From the NCBI GenBank assembly GCA_019828545.1, contig JACVRA010000115.1, positions 1-64,000 on the forward strand: a DNA stretch of 64,000 nt. Reading direction: 5' to 3'. Positions 11,309 to 21,960 of this stretch are shown piece by piece. Under the pieces are notes generated by a model. That model worked only from the letters and a program-made list of their open reading frames with translations, made no database searches and had not been told where the DNA came from. Source of the DNA: Paracamarosporium sp. OC-R06-R3. Its lineage: Eukaryota; Ascomycota; Dothideomycetes; Pleosporales; Didymosphaeriaceae. A program made the translations under genes and the position numbers. Each line of letters starts with the position of its first letter. The first letter of the stretch is position 1.

Positions 11309-13828
11309 ATGAGACTTCTCCGACCAACGCTGCTGGCTTGTCTGGCAATTGCCGAAACTGCAGCCGCGCAAATCTCCCAATCACGACACGCCGTGCGACA
11401 ATATAGCTTCCCAAATCGGACAAACGATAACCTTGCAACGATTCTCGGCTCAAACGGTACCATCAGGATCAAGGGGACCACAACAGCTCCAGGCGTGGTC
11501 GTACTCGACCATGGAGGCGACGTCGAAGGCCATCCAACTTTCGAGATCATATCTGCGACTGGCGACACGTCTTGTTTAGAGATTACATATAGCGAGACCA
11601 AGGCTGTTCTGGATGGATTTTACATGGCAAGAGCTAGACTGCAAGTGGTTGAAGCCCATGCTGACTTCTGTCTCTAGAGCGACGGGCCACTTCCTCTAAC
11701 TGCAGCTATGGACACCTACAGAGTCAATCGATACAACATCACGGAGCCATCAATGCACACAAGTCGACTGGCCCAAGGGGGTTTCAGATACCAGAAGCTG
11801 AATTTGTCGACAGCGGGTGAACTTGTGTTGAGGAACGTAGGTGTGAAGCCCACGATCCCAGTCACGCCTCTTGATCAGCTACCTGGGTACTTCGAGACCT
11901 CGGATGAAAACCTGAATCGAATCTGGAAGGTCGGCGCAAGGACGGTCCAACTGAATGATATCCCTACGAACTCGATTCCTCCATTCTGGCAGATCTCATC
12001 TGAGGGAGCCTTGGTAGAAAGCCAGGCCCCCCAGGTGCTTTCAGGTCTCGTTGCTGCCACGTTGATACAATATCGGCTTACGTTTGAAGTCAAAGCAATC
12101 AACAAGGGATTTGGATTCTCTGTCCTCGCTGATACTCTCAATTCTGGGATCTATATCTCTTGCAACATTGCCAATAAGTCAATCTCAGCATACTTTGGAT
12201 CTACCGAGGATAGTACGCCGCTTGGATCCGCAATGCTCCCGTTCAATGTCACAGTCGGTGTCTGGCACAAACTGGAAGCGACAGTGAACTTTACAAACAT
12301 TGCTGTATCGATTGACGGGTTATTGGTCCTGCAATTTGTGCAGACATCCGCGTTCGTCGGATCCTTCGGACTAGGCGCATCGTTCGGCCACTCTTCTGTC
12401 TTTCGCAACCTGTCCGCCACGACATTGACAGGTGGATCAATATACTCGGCGTCTCTAACGGATGAGACCTTCTTTGATGATTTCCTCATCGGGACAAACC
12501 CCAAAGACAGTACTGTCGACGGCTCGAAACGCGATCGCATTGCGTATGCAGGTGATCTTGACATCGCCCTGATATCCTCACTGACGAGTACCAACGGTGT
12601 TAGCTACATCAAGGGCACGCTTGATCTCCTTGGCTCCTACCAATTGACGCCGGGATTCTTTGCGCCCACGGCCAAGATACAACAGGAGCCGCTTTCCACA
12701 CCCATCGATTCAAATCTTACTGGCCTGATTGGTTACTCTTTCAACTTGCTCACGGCAGCTGCAAACTTCTACAAGCGTACTGGAGATGTGGACATACCGA
12801 AGGAATGGGCACCCAAGGCTGTACGTATGCTTGACTGGGCACACTCACAGGTTTTGCCTGACAACGGATTGCTCAATATCAGCGATGCTACCTTCGGTGG
12901 GGATTGGAACTATTATGACCCATCGCAGGTTGGATTGGTGTCTAAGTTCAACATAGTATATGCATACGCACTTCAAGAGTGTATCAGACTTCTCACGGAC
13001 GGCGATATCGACACGGAACCATATGTCGCACGACTCGAATCTTTACGGACAGCGATCAACAAGGATCTCTGGTCAGACGAGCTCAAAGCATATTACCTTT
13101 CACGGTCCATTCAGAATGGCTTCGGGCAAGACTCCAATGCTCTCGCGATTCTCGCTGGGGTGACAACTTCCAACCACACTTCATCCACTGTTCTGAACAC
13201 GCTTGCGCAGCTTTCCACACGAAATGGCCCGCTGGCGTTCTCAGATGGAGCTACGAACTCTGGTTTCGCCAAGCTCATCAGCCCTTACGCATCCGCCTAC
13301 CACCTACGTGCCGCATTCGAAAGTAAGGACAGCGAGACTGCTATTGCTCTGCTAAAAGATCTATGGGCACCAATGGCCGACCCTCGGGGGGCGAACTACA
13401 CCGGCTGCTTCTGGGAAACGTTGGACGCAAATGGTGCGCCTGGCCTTGGGAAGCAGACCAGTCTCTGCCACGCATGGGCTTCAGGTCCGACCGGAGAGCT
13501 TAGCGAGCATGTGCTGGGAGTGAAAGCCGTGGCTCCAGGGTATAGCGAGTGGCGCGTTGATCCTCTGACATTAGGTCTGGAATGGGTCAAAGGAAAGGTT
13601 CCTGTACCAGGAGGTGAACTATCTGTGGCTTGGAATGCTACGGATGGCGTGATCAGTGCGATGGAGGTAAAGAGCCCGCAAGGTACGAAGGGCACTGTGA
13701 TTCTGCCTTGCTTGGGGGGAGGCGGAGATATGAATGGTACGTTCAAGGTAAATGGTCGGACTGTCAGTGGCAATGGGTCTTTCCCCGTCACTGGCGGGGA
13801 GCCTTTCGTCTTGTCGTACTATGTCTGA
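11309..13828 (+). CDS. Secreted alpha-L-rhamnosidase-like glycoside hydrolase (GH78), 822 aa
   Basis: Model: join(11309..11626, 11678..13828), 2469 nt. It would cleave terminal rhamnose from glycosides outside the cell. The N-terminus MRLLRPTLLACLAIAETAAA is a signal peptide. After the intron the protein resumes with SDGPLPLTAAMDTYRVNRYN, which is typical of fungal GH78 proteins. Around residues 225-385 sits a beta-rich concanavalin-like insertion (WHKLEATVNFTNIAVSIDG). The catalytic (alpha/alpha)6 region follows, with RDRIAYAGDLDIA near 12530-12570 and GDWNYYDP near 12900. Many N-glycosylation sequons are present. The 51-bp intron appears to use a GC donor (GCAAGA...CTAG); a GT donor 29 bp further on would leave an intron too short for this genome. 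Specificity is unproven. Confidence 0.8.
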
Positions 13829-14058
13829 TGCTCCTACTAAACTGAACTGCTTTACAAATTCCGGTAGAAATAGATGTTTGCCTAACCTGGAACACAAGCG
13901 CGACTGCGGTGTGAAATCACCGATTGCTAGGCTGCCCGGGTGTATAATATTTTCACGTAATAGGCAGCTGGCCAGCTGGCGAATATTCTATCCATGGTAA
14001 AAGATCGGCACAGCGTGCATCTTGCACAATTACAGAGGACCAGTCCCTCCACTGAGTC

Positions 14059-15451
14059 CTAACTATCTGTACCAATGACATCGAGCTTGACATCGTAACG
14101 ACCGGTCTGACCGCTCCATAGAAGGATGCCCGTGCAATAGTTCCTGGCCACTTGAATGTACGCGTGAAGATCCCGTTCCGTCTTAACGTCGTCTTCGCAA
14201 AGAGCCAAAAGCTTGTCAACAGCGTCGTCGAACAACTCGACCGAGCGCTCTATAATTTCAACGCAACCTGCGATGGAATCTACAAGATTTCCGCATTGCT
14301 CAAAAAGAATCGGAACTAGACTGTTGATGACGTCTTGCTTCTAGATATATGGTTTAGCAGCGAATGATAAAAGTCTTCCCTATTAAGTCGGCCGACGTAC
14401 CAGTTCTTTCTTCAGCGACAACACATCGTTTATTCTAGCTCGCATCAGCATTGCATGTATAAAAAGGGATGGAAACCCACACCCAGACAATGCGGTTGCA
14501 TTCTTCCCAAAGAATTTTCATGTGCACGCTTTCCATGATCCTCTCGGGCAGTCGAATACCCGTGGCGTACCTATTATATCAGAAAAAATTTACTACATCG
14601 CATTCCACGCATAGACATACTCAATGAAACACAAGAATATGGTCACCCCACTGGACCCCATCCGAGTCGTCGTATAGTCGCGTTGTGATGGGAGTTTCGG
14701 ATCCCGTCGCCTGACCTGTTCTACAACCGACGTCTCAATGTAGAATCGGATCTCATCCAAGAGGCTGTTGATCGCATCTGTGAATAGTCAACTCTGTACC
14801 GAGGTAGTGATTGTGTCGGCGTTTTTGTTTTTACAAGCACTTACCCCGCGGATAAGACCTACGCACCCCCATCTCCACAGGTTTGAACAAGCGCAAAGCA
14901 GCAATCGGAAGATCCTGTTCGTCTCGGTTCCTATCTTCGGGTCCAAGATGGGCGTTCATGTATTGGAGCGTTTTGGCGCGGAGGATTTCGGCTTTTGTGA
15001 GCTCCGCGCATGAAAGCCCGACATGGTCGTTGATCTCTGCACGGAATTAGATCATCGAGAGCAAAGTGGACATTTGAACGATACCGTCATCCCAAAGAAA
15101 TAACTTCAAAAGCTTCAGTCAGCCAAGCAAGATCATCGAAGAGTCATTTGTGTATGAGGTGCTTCTTACCCAAGTAGCCATCAATGTTAAATGCTGTGCG
15201 ACTTCGTCATCTACATGTGGCCAGCAGCAAGCGCCGAACAGCCCAAAGTCATGCTTGTCAAGCTTTTCCACCAGTGTTTTCGACGAATAAACCGTTTCCA
15301 GACTCTCGTGAACTAGTTTCCGCAGCTGGTCCACATCCCGATGAACCTCCGCTTGAGGCCAGTGGTCGAATAGCTGCTTCAAATTGGGAATCCTAGCGTT
15401 TTGCGACTTGATTGTCTTCAAAGTCAAGTCCTTGCCTGTAGTTACAGCCAT
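14059..15451 (-). CDS. Sesquiterpene synthase (class I terpene cyclase), 351 aa, 7 exons
   Basis: Model: complement(join(14059..14340, 14401..14434, 14481..14570, 14621..14777, 14845..15036, 15085..15103, 15170..15451)), 1056 nt with no internal stop. It would cyclise farnesyl diphosphate. The aspartate-rich motif is LFLWDDEIND (D99, D100), assembled across a 19-nt micro-exon. The NSE metal-binding triad is NDVLSLKKE (N249, S253, E257), also rebuilt by splicing. The C-terminus NYCTGILLWSGQTGRY is typical of the fungal trichodiene/aristolochene-like group, and the length is normal. The first acceptor could instead lie 9 nt upstream (15113/15114), adding three residues. An in-frame ATG at 15655 would extend the N-terminus with sequence unlike the family, so the start at 15451 is preferred. 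The product is unknown. It is divergent from the P450 at 16140. Confidence 0.85.
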
Positions 15452-16139
15452 TCCCTGGAGTTTTGTTTCGGGCTCATTTTTGCTGTGGTGGCAAACCGAG
15501 TAGATTGCTAGGAAAAGTGTGGATATGTCGATGGGCCCCCTTCGTGTTGGGTTTTCTCCTCCTACTCGATTCGTTATTGGCCGGATCCGAGATGATGATT
15601 TTAGGAACGGAAGTAAGAGTTCCGACATAAGTCGCAGCTGCATAGCTGGATGCATAGGGGGACTCTATGGGGGGATTTGCATCCAAGTCTTACGCCGATT
15701 CTAGTTTCTTGCCGTGCATCAACATGTCCGTTACATATAACTATTCTTCATCCAGTGATGACCGGTGGCAAGAAGCAACTGGAGCTCCCTTGATAGATTA
15801 ACCTGTCGAATCAAGGATTTTCTTATCGAGGCCCGTGCCGTACGATCCTCGGCACTTCACACTTCCCACCTCGCAGGCGTTCTGGGAGCATGCTGCCCGA
15901 CAATGTGGCCTCAGGCCTACACATGCAGGCCATTGCCAAAAGGTCTGGAAGTGTGATATGCATGCGGCTACGGTGCATACGCAAAGTAGGTGACATAGCT
16001 TTACCCACTTGCGAACCATGGGTTATGCCTAGAAATTCGTCGTTTCGTAGCAGTCAACGTTTGTCAACGACGGCATATTTGTGTAATTAGCGCCAAAAAA
16101 AAGAAAGGAAGAAAAAAAGATTCCATCAGAGATCCAACG
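15452..16139. promoter_or_regulatory. Intergenic region between divergent terpene synthase and P450
   Basis: The 688 bp between two divergent start codons should carry both promoters. An A-rich run (CCAAAAAAAAGAAAGGAAG, near 16093) lies just upstream of the P450 start. No convincing gene was seen; open frames here lack any recognisable motif. Confidence 0.4.
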
Positions 16140-17989
16140 ATGTTCTTACACTTGGCGGGTTACATCCTTGCCGGCAGCGTGGTCCACGCCATGGCGCTCG
16201 CCATCTACAACCTGACCTTGCACCCATTGGCGAAATTTCCCGGGCCAAAACTCACAGCCGCGACGAAATGGTACGAGTTCTTTGTCGACATGTTTGGCGG
16301 CCAGGACGAAACATTCGCATTTCGCATCAAACGGATGCACGACCAATACGGGCCCATAGTACGGATCAATCCCCATGAGCTGCACGTCAATGATCCGGAT
16401 TTCTTCAGCCAACTCTACGTTGGTGGGAGTAAAAAAAGAGACAAATATCCACCCGCGGCCGCCTTGATCGGGATACCGGATGGAATCTTTGGCACGCCAG
16501 GCCACAAGCTGCACCGAATGCGCCGTGGGGCGATTGAGAACATGTTCTCCGCCAAAAACGTCGCGTCGCATCAAGAATTGCTGTCGCAAAAGGCAGATCT
16601 TCTCTGCAACCTATTCCGTGGTGCGTTGCTCGATGGAAAGCCTTTGAACATTCGCTATGCGCTGTTTGCGTACACCACGGATTGTTTCGAAGCGCACGTG
16701 CTTCCCGAAGGCGAACGTATGAACTTGCTCCAAAATGAAGAATTAACGGCGGCGTGGCGGTGCAGCATCGAACAAATCCTGCAATGGTCTCCCCTCGTCA
16801 GACAGTTTCCTTTCATGGTCGATTTGGCGAAATACCTGCCACTGTGGGCGGTTCAAAGCACGTGACCGGAAATGGGACTCGTTCTCGGAAGATTGCAGGG
16901 AGGTGCTAGTCTACACGGATGAAGGTGGATGGCGACACTAACACTCGACGACAAGATATGAACAGATATGCGCAAAGGGCGATACGGGACTATGGCGACG
17001 GGAGGTGCAAAACAACAGACGGCTACCTGTGGCAAGCGATGTTATCAGCAGACTTGTCGCGACCGGACAAGACAGCGCCTCGCATGGCCGAAGAGGCTAT
17101 GACCGTTCTTATCGCCTCGGGCAACACGGGGGCCAGAGTTTTGACCGTTGCCATGTACTTCATACACGAAAATCCAAAGATCCTGCAACGGCTGCGCGAG
17201 GAATTGAGACTGGTAACGCCCGATGCCACGGACCATGTCCCGTTGAAAGAACTGCAGGGTTTACCTTGGCTTGTGAGTGACGGCCGAAGTTATTTGTTCT
17301 TTTTCTTTTTCTTTTCCTCTTTTTGTTTTTGTCTTGTTTCTGTCTTGTTTTTTTTCTTCACCTCGAAACGAACAATGCACTGAATTACGACAGTCGGCTG
17401 TGATTGACGAGTCCCTGCGGATCGCGAACCTGATCACCAGTCGGCAGCCCGTGAGCTCGCCGAAAGAATGGCTACATTACAATGGTTGGGACATAGCGCC
17501 TGGCGTGAGTAGGCCCCGCTGATAGGCTGCGTATGCATCCAATCTCACTCGTCTTGCAAGGTTCCGGTAGGGATGACTTTGGGCGCGTACTTGGTCAGCG
17601 AAAAGGCGTACTCCTCGCCCCTCGCATTCGAGCCCGAGCGATGGCTGCCGTCCCACATGGGACACGATCGCAACCGGAAGTATTTTCACCCTTTCCACAG
17701 GGGGCATCGCATGTGTATCGCGCAGAGGTAAGGGATTTTTCTTTTTTCCCTAACCCTACTGACTGGGACGGATAGTCTTGCTCGAGCGGAGATGATGTAC
17801 TGCCTTGGCAAACTGGTTCGGCGATTCGAATGCCAGCTCTACGATGTTGTCCGCGAACGGGATATTGACGTGCATCGAGACTGCTTCTTGGGGGAGCCAA
17901 GGAAGGACACCAAAGGTGTGCGGCTTCTTGTTACGAAGGATGCTGCCGAGGATCAAAAGCAGCGTAGCACCGGTCATCATTGTCTGTAG
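16140..17989 (+). pseudogene. Cytochrome P450 (trichothecene-oxygenase-like), frameshifted in the middle
   Basis: The N-terminus is a membrane anchor (LHLAGYILAGSVVHAMALAI) followed by the hinge HPLAKFPGPKL. The 5' frame runs intact to 16863 (TGA). The coding signal then moves to other frames: WDSFSEDCREVL near 16885-16920, then from about 16960 through the I-helix region GNTGARVLTVAMYFI to ELQGLPWL at 17272. Three introns follow: 17273-17393, 17515-17560 and 17728-17775. The heme loop FHPFHRGHRMCIA is complete, with the cysteine ligand, and the stop is at 17987-17989. No plausible intron repairs 16850-16950 without deleting expected helices, so at least one net frameshift, probably two small indels, is present or is a sequencing error. 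By position it would oxidise the product of the neighbouring terpene synthase. Confidence 0.75.
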
Positions 17990-18306
17990 GTGGTGATAGA
18001 ACCTGTTGTGACAATGAATGAATGAATGCATAAGTCTGCATGTCAGCTTCGAGACACGGCAAAGTACCCCCTCATATATGCATGATAGCTTCCAGGACTT
18101 TGATTGGTCGGTCAGTCGGGGTCATGTTACATGCATACATACACACATACATACATGATGTGGCAATGAACAAACACATGACTCGGTTGGGGCCACTTGC
18201 ACGTTGCCCCTCCCGTACCTGCTACGGATAAAGGAACGGGAAAGCCCGCTTGTCCGGTTTCGGAGGCATGGTGTTGGGACCGGGTGTGCATGTATGCATG
18301 TATGTG

Positions 18307-18405
18307 GGTAGGTAAGTAAGTAAGTAGGTAGGTAGGTAGGTAGGTAGGTAGGTAGGTAGGTAGGTAGGTAGGTAGGTAGGTAGGTAGGTAGGTAGGTAGG
18401 TAGGT
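18307..18405. repeat. (GGTA)n microsatellite
   Basis: About 100 bp of GGTA/TAGG tetranucleotide repeat, starting with variant GTAA units and becoming pure from about 18326. It creates an artefactual minus-strand open frame of repeated YLPT. Confidence 0.95.
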
Positions 18406-18470
18406 TAGGGAAACAGCCTGGAGGGACTTTTCGTCTCTTCTCTTCCTATTTCTTCTCATTCCCCTGCCCT

Positions 18471-18472
18471 GT

Positions 18473-18507
<35 letters not shown>

Positions 18508-18508
18508 C
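18471..18508. repeat. (TGCC)n microsatellite
   Basis: About nine tandem TGCC units immediately upstream of the GMC oxidoreductase start at 18539, within its likely 5' untranslated region. Confidence 0.95.
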
Positions 18509-18538
18509 TTCTCTTCCTTACCCCAGCCATCCCCAACT

Positions 18539-20188
18539 ATGAGCGAGACAGACTACCTGATTCTAGGCGGAGGCTTGACAGGCACCGTCATTTCCTCCCG
18601 CCTCGCCGCAGCCCTTTCCAATCTGGATGTGACCCTTGTCGAGGCTGGAACCGACGAGCACTCCAATCCTGCCATCCTCTCGCCCGCCCAAGCTCATGCT
18701 CTGCGCGAGAGCGACCACATTTGGAAGCATGCTACAGTCCCCCAGCGACATCTCAACGGCCGATGCATCTCCGCCACCACCGGAAAGACGCTGTCTGGGA
18801 GTAGCGCAGTCAATGCCGGCTGCTGGACCCGCTGCTCGTCGACGGATTATGACGATTGGGCCTCTCAAGTCCCGCAAGGGGAGCGCTGGAGCTACAGTGG
18901 CCAGCTACCTTACTTCAAACGTTCGGAAACGTAGTACAATGCCGAAACTAACAAGGACCAGCACGGTTTCCAAGGCCCCATCAAGATTCACCCCGCCATC
19001 GAGAATCGATGCTATCCGCTTCGTGACAAAGTCAAAGCTGCCTTCGTCAACGCCGACATTGGTTTGAAGACGAACGAGGATGCCCAGGCTGGCAATCCAA
19101 TCGGCTTGAGCGTTTGGACTGAGAACTGGGATCACGGAGTGCGTCAACCAAGTGGATCAGTCTATGGGCTTGATCGAGTCAACGTGCGAACTGCTGCTCT
19201 GGCCTCCAAGATTCTATGGTCCAAAGCGGGCTCAGGTGAGATGAAAGCCTGGGGGGTAGAGTTGGCCGACGGCACCGTCATCTTGGCGCGAAAGGAAGTC
19301 ATCGTATGTTGTGGCGCACTTAGAACCCCCCAGCTCCTGATGTTGTCTGGAATCGGCTCCCGGTCGCAACTCGAGCCCTTGGACATTCCCGTGGTGCTGG
19401 AGAATGAAGCCGTCGGTCAGAACCTCCACGACCAGATCTCGCTGTCTTTCTTCTGCAAGCTCCACAACGGCACCGAAAACGGCTGGTCGCTCGGTAGTCC
19501 CAACTTCAATAAGCCAGAGTACGCCTTGGGGAGCCCCGTCGACTGGCTCGCCATTGCTGGCGTGAATCTAGAACATGTCAGAAAGGGACTGGTAATGGAC
19601 GGGACGTCGGTCGACCATGCACTCCTCAAGCCCGAGTGGCCTCACACCGAGACGGTCGTGGTATACGGGCCAGTCGGCGTCAGCATCCCAGATCTCCAAG
19701 CTCCTTTCGATGGAACCATCATCACGGCTGCAGTATTGAACCTTCTACCTACCTCTCGAGGATCCGTCACCATCAAATCCTCCTCTCCGAGCGTGTCGCC
19801 CGATGTAGACCCAAATTACTACGCCACGCATACGGATCGGGCCATCCTGCGCGCTGGGGTTCGCAACCTGCTCAAAGTCCTCGATGGCTTCGAGGACGGC
19901 GTTCTGGATGGAGAGCTGGTAGTTGAACCTTGGCAGCCGCTCACGGTGCAATCTTCAGACGATAACATCGATGCGCGGGTCAAGGCTGCTTCCAGCACGT
20001 GGTATCATTACGCTGGCACGGCGTCAATGGGTGCCGTGGTCGATGCTGATCTTCGTGTCATGGGAGTGGGCGGATTGAGGGTCGCTGATGCTGCTGTTGC
20101 CCCGGTGCCGCTGGGTGGTCATTATCAAGCGGCCATGTATGCTCTTGCGGAACAGGCTGCAGACTTGATCATACAGGATGCAAATTGA
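18539..20188 (+). pseudogene. GMC-family FAD oxidoreductase with one in-frame nonsense codon
   Basis: A single reading frame of 550 codons interrupted only by TAG at 18932-18934. The FAD-binding motif LILGGGLTGTVISSRLA is at residues 7-23, with the second ADP-binding glutamate in LVEAGTD. The GMC signature 1 region is GKTLSGSSAVNAG (near residue 82-94), and signature 2 is CCGALRTPQLLMLSGIG near 19308-19358. The C-terminal catalytic region has TWYHYAGTASMG and LGGHYQAAMYALAEQAA. Family members oxidise alcohols with FAD. The stop falls after YFKRSET and is followed at once by normal family sequence; TGG to TAG would be one RIP-type change. A 31-bp GT...AG stretch at this spot is too short for an intron here. 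It is the third gene of the presumed terpenoid cluster. Confidence 0.75.
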
Positions 20189-20488
20189 GGTAAAGTGATT
20201 GCGGAGAGGGTCTAGTCATGGCTGCTGCCTCTCATATCTGAGCATTTCCTTAGGGGGTATGGAGAGGCATACGACGTTGTGTACTGCCCTCAGCACGCGA
20301 CCGTGATGTATGTAATTGGCCACATACGCATGATTCTATATCATTTACAATGGGTCCATCGCTCAGTCAATGAAAAAAATCCATCAATATTGCCATTCAT
20401 TCATTCCTCCTATTTAGACATCATGAAAGAAGCTTATAATAATAGAAAAATTCAAAATCCAAGTAATTCGCACAAGTGCATGCCCTCA
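20189..20488. other. Intergenic, AT-rich, no feature seen
   Basis: Between the GMC gene and a GMC fragment on the other strand. Open frames are short and have no recognisable motif. Confidence 0.4.
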
Positions 20489-20830
20489 TCAGGTGCTCTT
20501 GATCTCTGCCTCAATCTTCTCCGCCAACCCATCTAAACGAAAAGTCAGTGCCCACAAACCAGATGATGCAGGAAAAACAAGAATTCCAAGCAACGTGGGA
20601 GGCGGGGGAAAGACTTACAGACGGTAGCCTGCGGGTGGCCTGGTACCAAGACAGGGAAAACAGACGCATCCACAACTCTCAACTTCTCCACTTCAAACAC
20701 CCTCGCCTTGGAATCCACCACCGCCATCCGCTCCCCGCGCACACCCATGGCATTCATAGATGCTATCCGAAGCCCATCCATGTTAAGACAAGAGCGGCGA
20801 AGTTCCTCCTCCTGTAGCAAAGCCACCAGC
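20489..20830 (-). pseudogene. C-terminal fragment of a GMC oxidoreductase
   Basis: The minus strand encodes GERMAVVDSKARVF, KLRVVDASVFPVLVPGHPQ and, after an 86-bp intron (20533-20618), YGLAEKIEAEIKST and a stop at 20489-20491. This is the last ~65 residues of a GMC enzyme, distinct from the gene at 18539. Nothing of the catalytic or FAD N-terminal region is present upstream; sequence from a different flavoprotein family abuts it. Confidence 0.65.
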
Positions 20831-21106
20831 ACCAACGCTGCCCACACGTCCGCCAACAAAGGACAAGTTGCAAGCATTAAGAGTAGAGTGGACGTCTACT
20901 GTAACAGCTCCACCCCCGATCCGTGCACATGTTTCATCAGCCACTACCTCAACGTTGTTCATGTTGCTAAGGTCAATGGTGACCCCTCCTACTGAGTTTA
21001 AGAAGTTAGGGTCACGAGAGTAACCGCCACACTTAACAGTAAGGTTACACCAAGTGCAAGTAAGGATACAAAATGTAGGTCTATATCCTGCCCAACATTT
21101 CAACAC
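20830..21106 (-). pseudogene. Fragment of a BBE-type FAD-linked oxidase
   Basis: The minus-strand frame reads KCGGYSRDPNFLNSVGG, then TIDLSNMNNVEVVAD, then VGGRVGSVGAGGFATGGG. This is the FAD-binding PCMH region of berberine-bridge-like oxidases (normally GGGHS...LSxM...GGGGxSxLS). Both the N-terminus and the substrate domain are missing. It joins the GMC fragment near 20830, so a transcript would be a nonsense chimera. Confidence 0.6.
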
Positions 21107-21960
21107 ATTTTTTGACAGAAAGAGAACCCTGACAGCACACCTCTTCTGGCCAACTTGCCGGTCCAGTCAGACTCTTATTATTCGCTACTAGCATGTGCGC
21201 TCGTCATATTGCACTAAGCTCATGCTCGTAGAAGAGACGTATGTCGTGTTCAATAGTGTTCTTTGCAACTTTATAGAGGATAAGGTTTTGGTACGTCCCG
21301 TTAAGAGTTTATGCGTTGTCACTATCGTCTGTGTATCCGTTCAAACGCAGGCCACAGGTCCCACTCCTACTTGGGGCGTGGTGGGTCGGTGATCACTCGC
21401 TGAAAGCAGGCATCCAGGTGTCGGCTATTGCGTGGTGCGGCTTGGGCACCTCTGCAATCAAATTAGACGTGCCTTTCGCAGGCTATATTGAATAATCACA
21501 TCGCAGGAGAAGCACATAACACAGCGTAAAAGCGCGGCTCAGAAGCTACATCCCCAACGTGCCCATGTGCCTTCCTTAAGTGCAGATCGCTCCTTAGAGA
21601 CCCTTAAGAGAAGTTCTGCTATATTGAATTGATCTTGTGCACGTACATGTCACCCAAAAATTGTACGTACTACTTGTTAGCCGCGCTTAACTAAATTCCT
21701 ACATCTGCTTCTTCCTCTATACTATAACCTAGCTACAGCACCTAAAATATAATTATTCTAGCGTGCTATAACTCTTACTACCTACGTAATAAGACCTGTT
21801 CCACCCTCTAGAGGCGACACAGGAAAGGAGTATAGGCTTGTCTAGGCGCTTACAGCTAAAATACTTTGGATTCAAGTAATGCCAATTCATGTTCCAACCC
21901 GTAGGTAGAACGTCATCAGTATTGCGCCTCATCACCCCGCATCCAGCAGCATACACTGCC
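21107..21960. other. Intergenic, no gene recognised
   Basis: Moderate GC falling to AT-rich near 21660-21780. No open frame with family features was seen. Confidence 0.4.

Larger units (their letters stand above)
17990..18538. other. Repeat-rich region upstream of the GMC oxidoreductase
   Basis: No gene. It contains a GAAT repeat near 18014, CATA repeats near 18134-18160, and two large tetranucleotide arrays listed separately, ending 30 bp before the GMC start codon. Confidence 0.6.

Noticed and set aside
15452..15655. 68-residue N-terminal extension of the terpene synthase
   Set aside because: It is open but has no similarity to synthase N-termini; the start at 15451 gives the usual family length.
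16844..16965. A 122-bp GT...AG intron that would repair the P450 frame
   Set aside because: It has a CTAAC branch site and keeps frame, but it would delete about 40 residues that the family needs between the F/G and I helices, and some of that sequence still looks coding.
18127..18459. Minus-strand frame with repeated YLPT
   Set aside because: It is a direct product of the GGTA microsatellite, with no flanking coding signal.
18933..18963. 31-bp GTAGTA...CCAG stretch as an intron removing the GMC stop
   Set aside because: It is shorter than any intron accepted in this window (minimum 45 bp), although it contains CTAAC.
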